This document shows positions 9,362-17,257 of a stretch of 64,000 nt of DNA, piece after piece; position 1 is the first letter of the stretch, and each line of letters starts with the position of its first letter. The notes beneath the pieces were generated by a model that saw only the letters and a list, made by a program, of their open reading frames with translations, was not told the origin of the DNA and ran no database searches. The position numbers and the translations under genes are program-made. This DNA comes from Oleispirillum naphthae (GTDB taxonomy: Bacteria > Pseudomonadota > Alphaproteobacteria > Rhodospirillales > Rhodospirillaceae): assembly GCA_027864655.1 (NCBI GenBank), contig JAQAZG010000014.1, positions 1-64,000 on the forward strand. The letters run 5' to 3'.

Positions 9362-10687
9362 ATGAACACGCGCACCGTCCCCTCCATCGGCATCGTCAGC
9401 CTGGGCTGCCCCAAGGCCCTGGTGGATTCCGAACGCATCCTCACCCGCCTGCGCGCCGAGGGCTACGCGGTGTCGCCGTCCTACGACGGCGCGGACGCGG
9501 TGATCGTCAACACCTGCGGCTTCCTCGACAGTGCGCGCGCCGAATCGCTCGCCGCGATCGGCGAGGCGATGGCGGAAAACGGCCGGGTGATCGTCACCGG
9601 CTGCATGGGGGTGGACGAGCGGACGATCCGCGACGCCTTCCCCGGCGTGCTGGCGGTCACCGGGCCGCACCAGTACGAGGCGGTGGTGGCGGCGGTGCAC
9701 GCCGCGGCGCCGCCGGACACCGATCCGCACACCGCCCTGGTGCCGCCGCAGGGGGTGCGCCTGACGCCGCGGCATTACGCCTACCTGAAGATTTCCGAGG
9801 GCTGCGACCACGCCTGCGCCTTCTGCATCATCCCGCAACTGCGCGGCCCCCTGGTCAGCCGCCCGGCGGCCAAGGTCCTGGCGGAGGCCGAGGCCCTGGT
9901 GGACGCCGGGGTGCAGGAGCTGCTGGTGATCTCGCAGGACACCTCCGCCTACGGCCGCGACCTCGGCCATGCCGCCTCCACCTGGCGCGGCCGCCCGGTG
10001 CGGGCGCACGTCGTCGATCTGGCGGAGGCGCTGGGAGACCTCGGCGTATGGGTGCGCCTGCACTACGTCTATCCGACGCGCGAGGCCGACGACCTCATCC
10101 CGCTGATGGCGGAGCGCCGCATCCTCCCCTACCTCGACATCCCCTTCCAGCACGCCAGCCCCGCGGTGCTGCGCGCGATGCGCCGCCCCGGCGGCCACGA
10201 CCGCCTGCTGGAAAAGATCCGCCACTGGCGCGAGCTGGCGCCGGATCTCGCCCTGCGCTCCACCTTCATCGTCGGCTTCCCCGGCGAGACGGAGGCGGAC
10301 TTCCGCGCCCTGCTCGACTTCCTGGAGGCCGCGGAGCTCGACCGCGTCGGCTGCTTCAAGTACGAGAACGTCGCGGGCGCGCCCGCGGGCGCGCTTGCCG
10401 GGCACGTGGCGGAAGAGGTGAAGGAGGAACGCTGGCACCGCTTCATGCAGGCGCAGCAGGAGGTCAGCGCGCGGCGCATGGCGGCCAAGGTGGGCCGCCG
10501 CATCGACGTGATCATCGACGAGGTGGACGCCGAAGGCGCGATCGGCCGCTCCAGCGCCGATGCGCCGGAGATCGACGGCGCGGTGTTCTTGAACGGCGAC
10601 ACCGGGGTCGCCGTCGGCGACATCGTGGAAGTGGAAATCGAGCACGCCGAAGACTACGACCTCTGGGGCTCCCGTCCCGACGCCTGA
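9362..10687 (+). CDS. rimO: Ribosomal protein S12 methylthiotransferase RimO
   Basis: Radical-SAM enzyme that adds a methylthio group to an aspartate of ribosomal protein S12. The 441-residue product has the three N-terminal cluster cysteines (Cys16 in [12 protein letters not shown], Cys52 in NTCGFLDSA, Cys81 in TGCMGV) and the radical-SAM CxxxCxxC (Cys148, 152, 155 in [13 protein letters not shown]), followed by a C-terminal TRAM-like region. The sequence CPKALVDSE and the absence of MiaB-type features separate it from the tRNA enzyme. The start at 9362 coincides with the family N-terminus; the open frame extends much further upstream but that part overlaps ald. Confidence 0.95.
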   Translation: MNTRTVPSIGIVSLGCPKALVDSERILTRLRAEGYAVSPSYDGADAVIVNTCGFLDSARAESLAAIGEAMAENGRVIVTGCMGVDERTIRDAFPGVLAVTGPHQYEAVVAAVHAAAPPDTDPHTALVPPQGVRLTPRHYAYLKISEGCDHACAFCIIPQLRGPLVSRPAAKVLAEAEALVDAGVQELLVISQDTSAYGRDLGHAASTWRGRPVRAHVVDLAEALGDLGVWVRLHYVYPTREADDLIPLMAERRILPYLDIPFQHASPAVLRAMRRPGGHDRLLEKIRHWRELAPDLALRSTFIVGFPGETEADFRALLDFLEAAELDRVGCFKYENVAGAPAGALAGHVAEEVKEERWHRFMQAQQEVSARRMAAKVGRRIDVIIDEVDAEGAIGRSSADAPEIDGAVFLNGDTGVAVGDIVEVEIEHAEDYDLWGSRPDA

Positions 10688-10851
10688 CCGCATCCCGTAA
10701 AAAACAAAAGACTTTAACCAAAGCAGGGGTTGCCGCGATGACGCGCATCCCCACTTGCTAACAAATCGGCCAGGGTTTTGCCGAATTTCGGCCCATTCAG
10801 GCGCCGTACACGGAATGTGTGCGCGACTTCTTTCAAACCCGGGAGTGAAAC
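10688..10851. other. Intergenic region between rimO and the OmpA-like gene
   Basis: Contains a short A-rich stretch (AAAAAACAAAAG near 10699) resembling part of the convergent-junction repeats, and a GCC-N-GGC-type inverted repeat near 10780-10795. No clear terminator or promoter hexamers could be fixed. Confidence 0.3.
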
Positions 10852-11676
10852 ATGATGATTCGCAAGGGATCGATAATCGTCGCCGCGGGAGCCATGCTCC
10901 TCTCCGGCTGCGCCAACTGGGATGTGGACGGCACCGCCGCGATGTCCGACAAGGGCGACGCCTTCGCCAAGGCGCTGCACAAGGAATACATCGAGCGCGC
11001 CAAGTTCGAGGTGCACGAGGCGGACTGGATTTCCGTGGACTTCTTCACCAGCCGCGCCAAGCTCGCCGCCGAGGGCATGCCGCCCGCGCCGCAGATGCCG
11101 TCGGAGCGCTCGCTGCAGAAGGACATCCCCGAGATCAACGCCGGTTACGCCAAGCTGGCGAGCGCGCTGTCCGCCGGGGCCTCCAAGGTATCGCCGGTCG
11201 CCTGCGCCAAGTCGCAGGCCTGGCTCGAGCACTGGATGGAACAGGCGGAGGAAGGCCACCAGGCCAACGACATCGCCTGGACCCGCGGCGAGTTCATGAA
11301 GGCGATCCCGGACTGCGTGGCGAAGGCCAAGCCGATGGCCGCCGCGCCCACCCCCGCCTTCCACATCTACTTCCCGTTCGCCGGTTCCTCGCTGACCGAT
11401 GACGCGAAGAAAGTGATCGCCGACATCGTGTCGTTCTTCTCCGCGGAGAAGCCGAAGGCGGTCAACCTCGCCGGTCATACCGACACCATGGGCAGCGACG
11501 CGCTGAACATGAAGCTGGGGCAGAAGCGCGCCGACGCCGTGGCCAAGGCGCTGAAGGCGAAGAAGGTGAATCCGGTCTCCATCACTTCCTACGGCGAGAC
11601 CAACCTGCCCAAGCCCACCGCCGACAACGTGAAGGAACAGGAAAACCGCCAGGTCACCGTGACCTTCACGAAGTAA
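10852..11676 (+). CDS. OmpA-family lipoprotein
   Basis: A 274-residue outer-membrane lipoprotein. The signal peptide ends in the lipobox LSGC (Cys about 21). The middle region (about 30-160) is helical and not recognised. The C-terminal OmpA-like peptidoglycan-binding domain (about 162-274) is clear: IYFPFAGSSLTDDAKKVI, NLAGHTDTMGSDALNMKLGQ and the arginine of QENRQVTVTF. It should anchor the outer membrane to peptidoglycan. GGGAG precedes the start; a second ATG follows immediately. It resembles Pal in architecture but is larger and not beside tol genes. Confidence 0.85.
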   Translation: MMIRKGSIIVAAGAMLLSGCANWDVDGTAAMSDKGDAFAKALHKEYIERAKFEVHEADWISVDFFTSRAKLAAEGMPPAPQMPSERSLQKDIPEINAGYAKLASALSAGASKVSPVACAKSQAWLEHWMEQAEEGHQANDIAWTRGEFMKAIPDCVAKAKPMAAAPTPAFHIYFPFAGSSLTDDAKKVIADIVSFFSAEKPKAVNLAGHTDTMGSDALNMKLGQKRADAVAKALKAKKVNPVSITSYGETNLPKPTADNVKEQENRQVTVTFTK

Positions 11677-11699
11677 GGCGGCGCCCTTTTGCAAAGACC

Positions 11700-11729
11700 G
11701 AGGCCCGGAGCGATCCGGGCCTCTTTTTT
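11700..11729. terminator. Terminator between the OmpA-like gene and nudC
   Basis: Stem GAGGCCCGGA / TCCGGGCCTC with a GCGA loop followed by seven T residues; it ends the plus-strand gene and abuts the stop codon of the convergent nudC gene. Confidence 0.85.
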
Positions 11730-12698
11730 TCAGTCTGCGGCAAACCGCGCCCGCCAGGCCTCGACGAGGAAACGGGCGATGGAATCCCGCCGCGGCAGGC
11801 GAATCTCCGCTTCTTCCTCGCCCCATTCCGCGGCGGCGGCCAGATCGGCGGCGGAGAACCAGCGCGCGTCGGTGACCTCGACACGGTCGGGCGTGGGCAC
11901 GGCGGCCTCCGCCATCGCGGAGAACCCCAGCATGATCGACGAGGGGAAGGGCCATGGCTGCGAGGCGCGGTAGACCACCTCGCCGACGGCAAGCCCCACC
12001 TCCTCCCACACCTCGCGGCGCACCGCCTGTTCCAGGGTCTCGCCGATCTCGACGAAACCCGCGAGGGTGGAATAGACGGCATTGGGGAAGCGCGCGTTGT
12101 GGGCCAAGAGGCAGCGCGGCACGCCGTCCTCCCCCACCGACTCCACCAGCATGATCACCGCCGGGTCGAGGCGCGGATAATGGATGCGGCCGCACGCCTC
12201 GTTGAGGCACAGCCTGGCATGTCCGGCCTCGCGGCTCGCCGTGGGACTGCCGCACGCGCCGCAGAAGCGGTGGGTGCGCTGCCAGTGGCAGACGCCGCGC
12301 GCGGTGGCCAGCAGCGCCGCCTCGGCGGCGGGCAGCAGCCCGGCAAGGCTGCGGATGTCCGCATAGTCCCCGGCGCCGAAGGCGGCGACCTCGGGGTCGA
12401 AGGTGGAGACGTCCACGGCGAAGGCCAGCTCGCCGCCCTCCACCCCGAGCAGGATGCCGGGCGATCCGGTCTCGCCGCCGCCCTGCAACAGGCCGCGCGC
12501 CGCCTCTCCGGAGAGAAACGCCGCGCGCGGGCCGCCGCCGGGCGGGGAGAAAACCAGATTGCGGTCGCGCCACACCGGCGCGACGCGAAAGCGCCCGGCC
12601 GCCACCTCGGCGGCGAGGAAGGCGTCGTCGAGCCGCCGTTCCGAGGCGCGGTCGAAAGTGCCGCCGGTATAGCCGATCTGCCAGCCGCGTTCGGTCAT
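11730..12698 (-). CDS. nudC: NADH pyrophosphatase / NAD-RNA decapping hydrolase
   Basis: Nudix hydrolase that splits NAD(H) to NMN(H) and AMP and can remove NAD caps from RNA. The 322-residue protein has an N-terminal NUDIX-like domain, a four-cysteine zinc ribbon (CGACGSP then CLNEACGRIHYPRLDP, about 145-180) and a full Nudix box (GFVEIGETLEQAVRR followed by EVWEEVGL). The zinc ribbon plus Nudix order is diagnostic for NudC. GGAG lies before ATG 12698. Convergent with the OmpA-like gene and downstream of cowN. Confidence 0.93.
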   Translation of the reverse strand: MTERGWQIGYTGGTFDRASERRLDDAFLAAEVAAGRFRVAPVWRDRNLVFSPPGGGPRAAFLSGEAARGLLQGGGETGSPGILLGVEGGELAFAVDVSTFDPEVAAFGAGDYADIRSLAGLLPAAEAALLATARGVCHWQRTHRFCGACGSPTASREAGHARLCLNEACGRIHYPRLDPAVIMLVESVGEDGVPRCLLAHNARFPNAVYSTLAGFVEIGETLEQAVRREVWEEVGLAVGEVVYRASQPWPFPSSIMLGFSAMAEAAVPTPDRVEVTDARWFSAADLAAAAEWGEEEAEIRLPRRDSIARFLVEAWRARFAAD

Positions 12699-12757
12699 GG
12701 GAGTCTCCGCGTTGCGTCCCTACCTCCTACCCCCATGTCGGGAAGGCGACAAGCTCC

Positions 12758-13066
12758 CTAGCAGCATTGCAGTTCGATTTCCTCCAAAAGCATCCGTCCT
12801 TCCCCCGCATCGTCCTCGAAAATCTCGGCGAGGTACATCACGTGCGAGCACACCAGATAGAGCGCGTCCGGCCCCTCGCCCGCCCCCTCGGCCAGCGCCC
12901 GCGCCGCATCGGCGAAGCGCCGCCAGAACGGGTTGGCGAGGCAGTCCCCCGCCGCGAGCCGCGCCAGAGCCAGCGGCAGCAGGCGCGCCGCCATGCCGTC
13001 GCAGTCGATGTTGCAGAAGCTGACGTAGCGGTCCGCCGCCGCCGTTGCGTTTCCCCGGCCGTTCAT
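12758..13066 (-). CDS. cowN: CowN, CO-protection protein of nitrogenase
   Basis: Small cytoplasmic protein that lets nitrogenase keep working in the presence of carbon monoxide in diazotrophs such as Rhodospirillum and Gluconacetobacter. The 102-residue product shows the family pattern: DRYVSFCNIDCDGMAARLLP at the N-terminus, CLANPFWRRF in the middle, DALYLVCSHVMYLAEIFED and the acidic, double-cysteine end EEIELQCC. I start it at ATG 13066; an in-frame GTG at 13084 would add six residues. No other nif gene is in the window. Identification is by recall of the family, without a search. A sigma54-like promoter lies upstream. Confidence 0.82.
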   Translation of the reverse strand: MNGRGNATAAADRYVSFCNIDCDGMAARLLPLALARLAAGDCLANPFWRRFADAARALAEGAGEGPDALYLVCSHVMYLAEIFEDDAGEGRMLLEEIELQCC

Positions 13067-13110
13067 CGGGCACCCATCGTTCACTCGCCTGAAAAAACCG
13101 GCCAGAGCCT

Positions 13111-13128
13111 AAGCAATATCCGGACCAG
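13111..13128 (-). promoter_or_regulatory. Sigma54-type -24/-12 promoter of cowN
   Basis: On the minus strand CTGGTCCGGATATTGCTT has the GG and GC dinucleotides exactly ten bases apart and the TGG...TTGCT context of RpoN promoters. Transcription would start near 13101, about 35 bases before the cowN ATG. No NifA-type TGT-N10-ACA site is evident within the next 130 bases. Confidence 0.55.
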
Positions 13129-13244
13129 CGACCAAAAAAGCGCCACTTCCTCCCGCCCGCGCCCGCCGCACGCCCGAAAACCCGTCCTCGCCGGATGGCC
13201 CCGAACTTGCTAGGGTGAAGTATCGGAAGTCCCGGAGGTTCCTG

Positions 13245-14681
13245 GTGGCCCAGCCTGCCTTCTTCGACGAAATGCACAGCGGCGGCGGCGTGCGCGCCCC
13301 GTATGGGCGCTACGCCGACTGGCTGCACTCCACGCCCGCCGAGGCCCTGCAGCAGCGCCACGACCAGGCGAACTCGCTGTTCCGCACCGTCGGCATCACC
13401 TTCAACGTCTACGGCGAGGAAGGCGGCACCGAGCGCCTGATCCCCTTCGACATCGTGCCGCGCATTCTCGCCGCCGAGGAATGGGCGATCGTCGAGGCCG
13501 GGGTGATCCAGCGCGTCAATGGGTTGAACGCGTTTCTCCACGACGTCTACAACGACCAGGAAATCCTGCGCTCCGGCCTGATCCCGCCGGAAATGGTGCT
13601 CACCAACTCCGCCTTCCGGCCCGAGATGCTGGGCCTCAAGCTGCCCAAGTCGATCTACGCCCACGTCGCCGGCGTGGACATCGTGCGCATCGACGACAAG
13701 ACCTTCACCGTGCTGGAAGACAACGCCCGCACCCCTTCCGGCGTCTCCTACATGCTGGAGAACCGCCAGGCGATGATGCGGCTGTTCCCCGACCTGTTTT
13801 CCGCCTATGCGGTGGCGCCGGTCAGCCACTATCCCGAGCTTCTGCTCGACACCCTGCGCGCCGTGGCGCCCAGGGAGGTGGACGACCCTGTGGTGGTGCT
13901 GCTCACCCCCGGGCAATACAACAGCGCCTATTTCGAGCACGCCTTCCTCGCCCAGGAAATGGGCATCGAGCTGGTGGAGGGGCAGGACCTCTTCGTCGAT
14001 GACGGCGAGGTGTTCATGCGCACCACCCGCGGGCCGAAGCGGGTGCACGTGATCTACCGCCGCATCGACGACGACTACCTCGACCCGCTGACCTTCCGCC
14101 GCGAGTCCACCCTCGGCGTGCCGGGGCTGATGGCGGCCTGCCGCCTGGGCCGCGTCACCGTGTGCAACGCGGTGGGCGGCGGCATCGCCGACGACAAGGC
14201 GATCTACAGCTACATGCCGGAGATCATCCGCTTCTACCTGGGGCAGGAGCCGATCCTCAACAACGTGCCGACCTACACGCCGCGCCGGGCGGAGGACCTT
14301 TCCTACGTGCTCGCCCACCTGCCGGAACTGGTGGTGAAGGAGGTGCACGGCTCCGGCGGCTACGGCATGCTGGTCGGCCCGGCGGCCTCCAAGGCGGAGA
14401 TCGAGGCCTTCCGCGCCAAGCTGATCGCCGAGCCGGACCGCTTCATCGCGCAGCCGACGCTGGCGCTCTCCACCTGCCCCACCTACGTGGACGCGGGCAT
14501 CGCGCCGCGCCATGTCGATCTGCGCCCCTTCGTGCTGTCGGGCAAGAAGACCATGGTGGTGCCCGGCGGCCTCACCCGCGTCGCCATGCGCAAGGGCTCG
14601 CTGGTGGTCAACTCCTCGCAGGGCGGGGGCACGAAAGACACCTGGGTTCTGGAGAAGCCGCATGCTCGGCCGCGCCGCTGA
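13245..14681 (+). CDS. Circularly permuted ATP-grasp protein of the Anbu operon
   Basis: A 478-residue protein of the CP_ATPgrasp family, thought to ligate amino acids or peptides with ATP, in an unknown pathway. Recognisable parts are GGVRAPYGRYADWL near the N-terminus, the ENARTPSGVSYMLENRQ segment, LVVKEVHGSGGYGMLVGP and the end GLTRVAMRKGSLVVNSSQGG. The start is GTG 13245, preceded six bases upstream by GGAGG; a further in-frame GTG at 13215 has no such site. It is the first gene of a four-gene operon and overlaps the next by 20 bases. Confidence 0.88.
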   Translation: MAQPAFFDEMHSGGGVRAPYGRYADWLHSTPAEALQQRHDQANSLFRTVGITFNVYGEEGGTERLIPFDIVPRILAAEEWAIVEAGVIQRVNGLNAFLHDVYNDQEILRSGLIPPEMVLTNSAFRPEMLGLKLPKSIYAHVAGVDIVRIDDKTFTVLEDNARTPSGVSYMLENRQAMMRLFPDLFSAYAVAPVSHYPELLLDTLRAVAPREVDDPVVVLLTPGQYNSAYFEHAFLAQEMGIELVEGQDLFVDDGEVFMRTTRGPKRVHVIYRRIDDDYLDPLTFRRESTLGVPGLMAACRLGRVTVCNAVGGGIADDKAIYSYMPEIIRFYLGQEPILNNVPTYTPRRAEDLSYVLAHLPELVVKEVHGSGGYGMLVGPAASKAEIEAFRAKLIAEPDRFIAQPTLALSTCPTYVDAGIAPRHVDLRPFVLSGKKTMVVPGGLTRVAMRKGSLVVNSSQGGGTKDTWVLEKPHARPRR

Positions 14682-15609
14682 CAACATCTTCTGGATGGCG
14701 CGCCATGTGGAGCGCGTCGAGAGCACGGTGCGCCTGTTGCGCGCCACCGAGCTCAACGCCCTCCTCACCGCCTCCGCCGGGGACGGCGGCGGCGAGGACG
14801 AGGCGATCTGGGCGCGGCCGCTTCTGCTCACCGGGCGGATGGACGACTTCATGGTCCGCTACGAACAGCTCTCCAGCGGCCGGGTGATGGCCTACATGCT
14901 GTTCGACCGCGACAACCCGGCAAGCGTCAAATCGGTGCTGGAGCGCGCCCGCGAAAACGCGCGCGCCACCCGCCATCTCCTCACCAACGAGGTCTGGGAG
15001 AGCCTCAACCACACCTGGATCGCCATCCGCGACCAGCACTACGTGACGATGCAGCGCACCGCCGTGGCCGACCGCCTGGACTGGCTGCTGGAGCGCTGCT
15101 TCATGTTCCGCGGCGCGCTCTTCGGCTCGATGCGCCGCGACGAGAGCCTCCGCTTCGCCAACATCGGCATGTACCTGGAGCGCGGCGACCATACCGCGCG
15201 CCTCTTGGCCGCGCAGCCCGACCGCGCGGGCGCCGCCGCCGACCCGGCGGCGCAGATGCGCGAATACTACGAGGGCACGGCGCTGTTGAAGGCGCTGGGG
15301 TCCTACCGCGCCTACCGCGAGACCTTCGCCAGCAACCTCGATTTCGGGCGCATCGCCGAGCTGCTGATCCTGCACGCCACGGTGCCGCGGTCCCTGCGCG
15401 GCTGCATCGACGAGGTGGCCGAGACGCTGCGCATCCTCAACCCCACGGCGGAAAGCCTCAAGGTGGCGCACGAGCTGCAATACCGCCTACAGACCGTCCA
15501 GATCGGCCATGTGCGCCGCGTCGGCATGCGCGCCTTCCTGCTCGACTTCTGCAAGGAGCTGGACGAAATCTCCGACCGGATCCGGCACGACTTCATGATG
15601 GTGCAGTGA
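14662..15609 (+). CDS. Alpha-E domain protein of the Anbu operon
   Basis: A 315-residue helical protein of the alpha-E family, beginning MLGRAADNIFWMARHVERVE, which is the family signature, followed by LEFANIG-like FANIGMYLERGDHTARL. Function is unknown; these proteins occur almost always beside a circularly permuted ATP-grasp and a transglutaminase-like protein. The start lies inside the previous gene, so translation is probably coupled; the next gene begins seven bases after the stop. Confidence 0.9.
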   Translation: MLGRAADNIFWMARHVERVESTVRLLRATELNALLTASAGDGGGEDEAIWARPLLLTGRMDDFMVRYEQLSSGRVMAYMLFDRDNPASVKSVLERARENARATRHLLTNEVWESLNHTWIAIRDQHYVTMQRTAVADRLDWLLERCFMFRGALFGSMRRDESLRFANIGMYLERGDHTARLLAAQPDRAGAAADPAAQMREYYEGTALLKALGSYRAYRETFASNLDFGRIAELLILHATVPRSLRGCIDEVAETLRILNPTAESLKVAHELQYRLQTVQIGHVRRVGMRAFLLDFCKELDEISDRIRHDFMMVQ

Positions 15610-15615
15610 GGCGAC

Positions 15616-16416
15616 ATGCGGCTCCTGATCAATCACGAAACCGTCTACTCCCTCACCCACGCCGCCACGCGCAGCGTGCAGTACCTGCGGCTGACGCCGC
15701 GCGTGGACCGCTGCCAGCGCGTCGAATCCTGGTCGATTTCCGGCCCCGAGCACCTGCGCGCCTGGACCGACGGCTACGGCAACACCGTGCACGTCGCCTC
15801 GGAAACCGCGGCGCACGACGCGCTCACCATCCGCGTCTCCGGCGTGGTGGCGACGCGCGACACCGCGGGCGTTCTGCCGCTCGACGACGGCCTGCCGCCC
15901 GGCATGTTCCTGCGTTCCGGGCCGCTGATCGCCGCCTCGGCGGAGATCGCCGCCTTCGCCGCGCCGTTTGCCGGACTGCGCGCCGAAAAGGGCGAGATCG
16001 CCGCGCTGCACGCGATGATGAGCGCCCAGGCCGATGCGGTCGCCTTCGAACCCGGAACCACCACCGTGACCACCACCGCGGCGGAGGCGTTCGCCGCCAA
16101 ACGCGGGGTGTGCCAGGACCACGCCCACATCTTCATCGCCGCCTGCCACGCGATCGGCTTGCCTGCGCGCTATGTTTCCGGTTATCTGGCTGCCGGGCAG
16201 GGCGATGTCGCCACCCACGCCTGGGCGGAGGTCTACATCCCCGGCCTCGGCTGGGTCAGCTTCGACGCCGCCAACCGCCAGTCCGCCACCGAGGCCTACG
16301 TGCGCCTCGCGGTGGGGCCGGACTACGCGGCGGCCGCCCCGGTGATCGGCATGCGCACCGGCGGCGGCGGCGAGGAGATTGCGGTGCGCGTGCAGATCGA
16401 ACAGATGCAGAGTTGA
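15616..16416 (+). CDS. Transglutaminase-like cysteine peptidase of the Anbu operon
   Basis: A 266-residue protein with an N-terminal beta domain (about 1-100, LRLTPRVDRCQRVESWSI) and a transglutaminase-like core (about 140-240). The catalytic triad is visible: Cys in KRGVCQDHAHIFI, His in DVATHAWAEVYIPG, Asp in GWVSFDAANRQ. Such proteins are peptidases or amide-bond-forming enzymes; the substrate in Anbu operons is not known. It is spaced six bases after the alpha-E gene and 16 before the Anbu gene. Confidence 0.9.
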   Translation: MRLLINHETVYSLTHAATRSVQYLRLTPRVDRCQRVESWSISGPEHLRAWTDGYGNTVHVASETAAHDALTIRVSGVVATRDTAGVLPLDDGLPPGMFLRSGPLIAASAEIAAFAAPFAGLRAEKGEIAALHAMMSAQADAVAFEPGTTTVTTTAAEAFAAKRGVCQDHAHIFIAACHAIGLPARYVSGYLAAGQGDVATHAWAEVYIPGLGWVSFDAANRQSATEAYVRLAVGPDYAAAAPVIGMRTGGGGEEIAVRVQIEQMQS

Positions 16417-16432
16417 GCGGAGCAGGTTGCGG

Positions 16433-17206
16433 ATGAGTTATTGCCTGGGCATGCGCCTCGACGCCGGGCTGGTCTTTCTGTCGGACTCGCGCACCAACGC
16501 GGGCGTCGATTCCATCGCCACCTTCCGCAAGACCTTCCTCTTCGACGGACGGGACGACCGCGTCATGGTGCTGCTCTCCGCGGGCAACCTCGCGGTCACC
16601 CAGGCGGTGATCAGCCTGCTCACCGAGCGCCTGAACGACGGCGAACCGGCGAAGAGCCTCTACGAGGCGGCCAACATGTTCGACGCCGCGCGCGTCGTCG
16701 GCGCCACCCTGCGCGAGGTCAACGACCAGTACGGCCCCTCCCTCGCCGCCCAGGGCGTGGACTTCTCCGCCACCTTCATCTTCGGCGGGCAGATCGCGGG
16801 CACGCCGCACCGCCTGTTCCACATCTACGCCGCGGGCAACTTCATCGAGGCGACGGCGGAAACCCCCTACTTCCAGATCGGCGAAACCAAATACGGCAAG
16901 CCGATCATCGAGCGCGTGCTGCGCCCGGAAATGCCGCTGCTCGACGCCTCGATCTGCGGGCTGATCTCGTTCGATTCCACCATCCGCGCCAACCTCTCGG
17001 TCGGCCCGCCCTTGGACCTCACCATCTGCCTGCGCGACACGCTCAAGGTGGACATGCGCCACGTCCTCGGCCCCGGCGACGCCTATTTCGAACGCCTCGG
17101 CCGCGTCTGGGGCAACGGCCTGCGCTCGCTTTTCCTGTCGCTGCCCCATCCGGAATGGGCCGACGAGCTGGACGCCATCGCCCTGCGGGCCGACCGCGAG
17201 GCATGA
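16433..17206 (+). CDS. Anbu, proteasome-type beta-subunit homologue
   Basis: A 257-residue Ntn-hydrolase of the Anbu (ancestral beta-subunit) family related to HslV and proteasome beta subunits. After removal of Met1 the protein would start with Ser2 (MSYCLGMRLDAGLVFLSDSR), the position of the N-terminal nucleophile; the substrate-pocket region LLSAGNLAVTQAVI and the end region typical of the family follow. ATG 16433 is chosen because any extension would block that N-terminal residue. Its place after ATP-grasp, alpha-E and transglutaminase-like genes is the classical Anbu operon. Peptidase activity has been hard to show for relatives. A strong terminator follows. Confidence 0.9.
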   Translation: MSYCLGMRLDAGLVFLSDSRTNAGVDSIATFRKTFLFDGRDDRVMVLLSAGNLAVTQAVISLLTERLNDGEPAKSLYEAANMFDAARVVGATLREVNDQYGPSLAAQGVDFSATFIFGGQIAGTPHRLFHIYAAGNFIEATAETPYFQIGETKYGKPIIERVLRPEMPLLDASICGLISFDSTIRANLSVGPPLDLTICLRDTLKVDMRHVLGPGDAYFERLGRVWGNGLRSLFLSLPHPEWADELDAIALRADREA

Positions 17207-17235
17207 AAAAACGGGGGAATTTCCCCCGTTTTTGC
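17206..17235. terminator. Bidirectional terminator between the Anbu operon and the TAXI TRAP genes
   Basis: ACGGGGGAA / TTCCCCCGT stem flanked by a run of A on the left and T on the right, overlapping the stop of the Anbu gene. It can end transcription from both sides; the minus-strand TRAP gene ends at 17258. Confidence 0.85.
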
Positions 17236-17257
17236 GTTTTGGCCGTTCGCGGACCGC

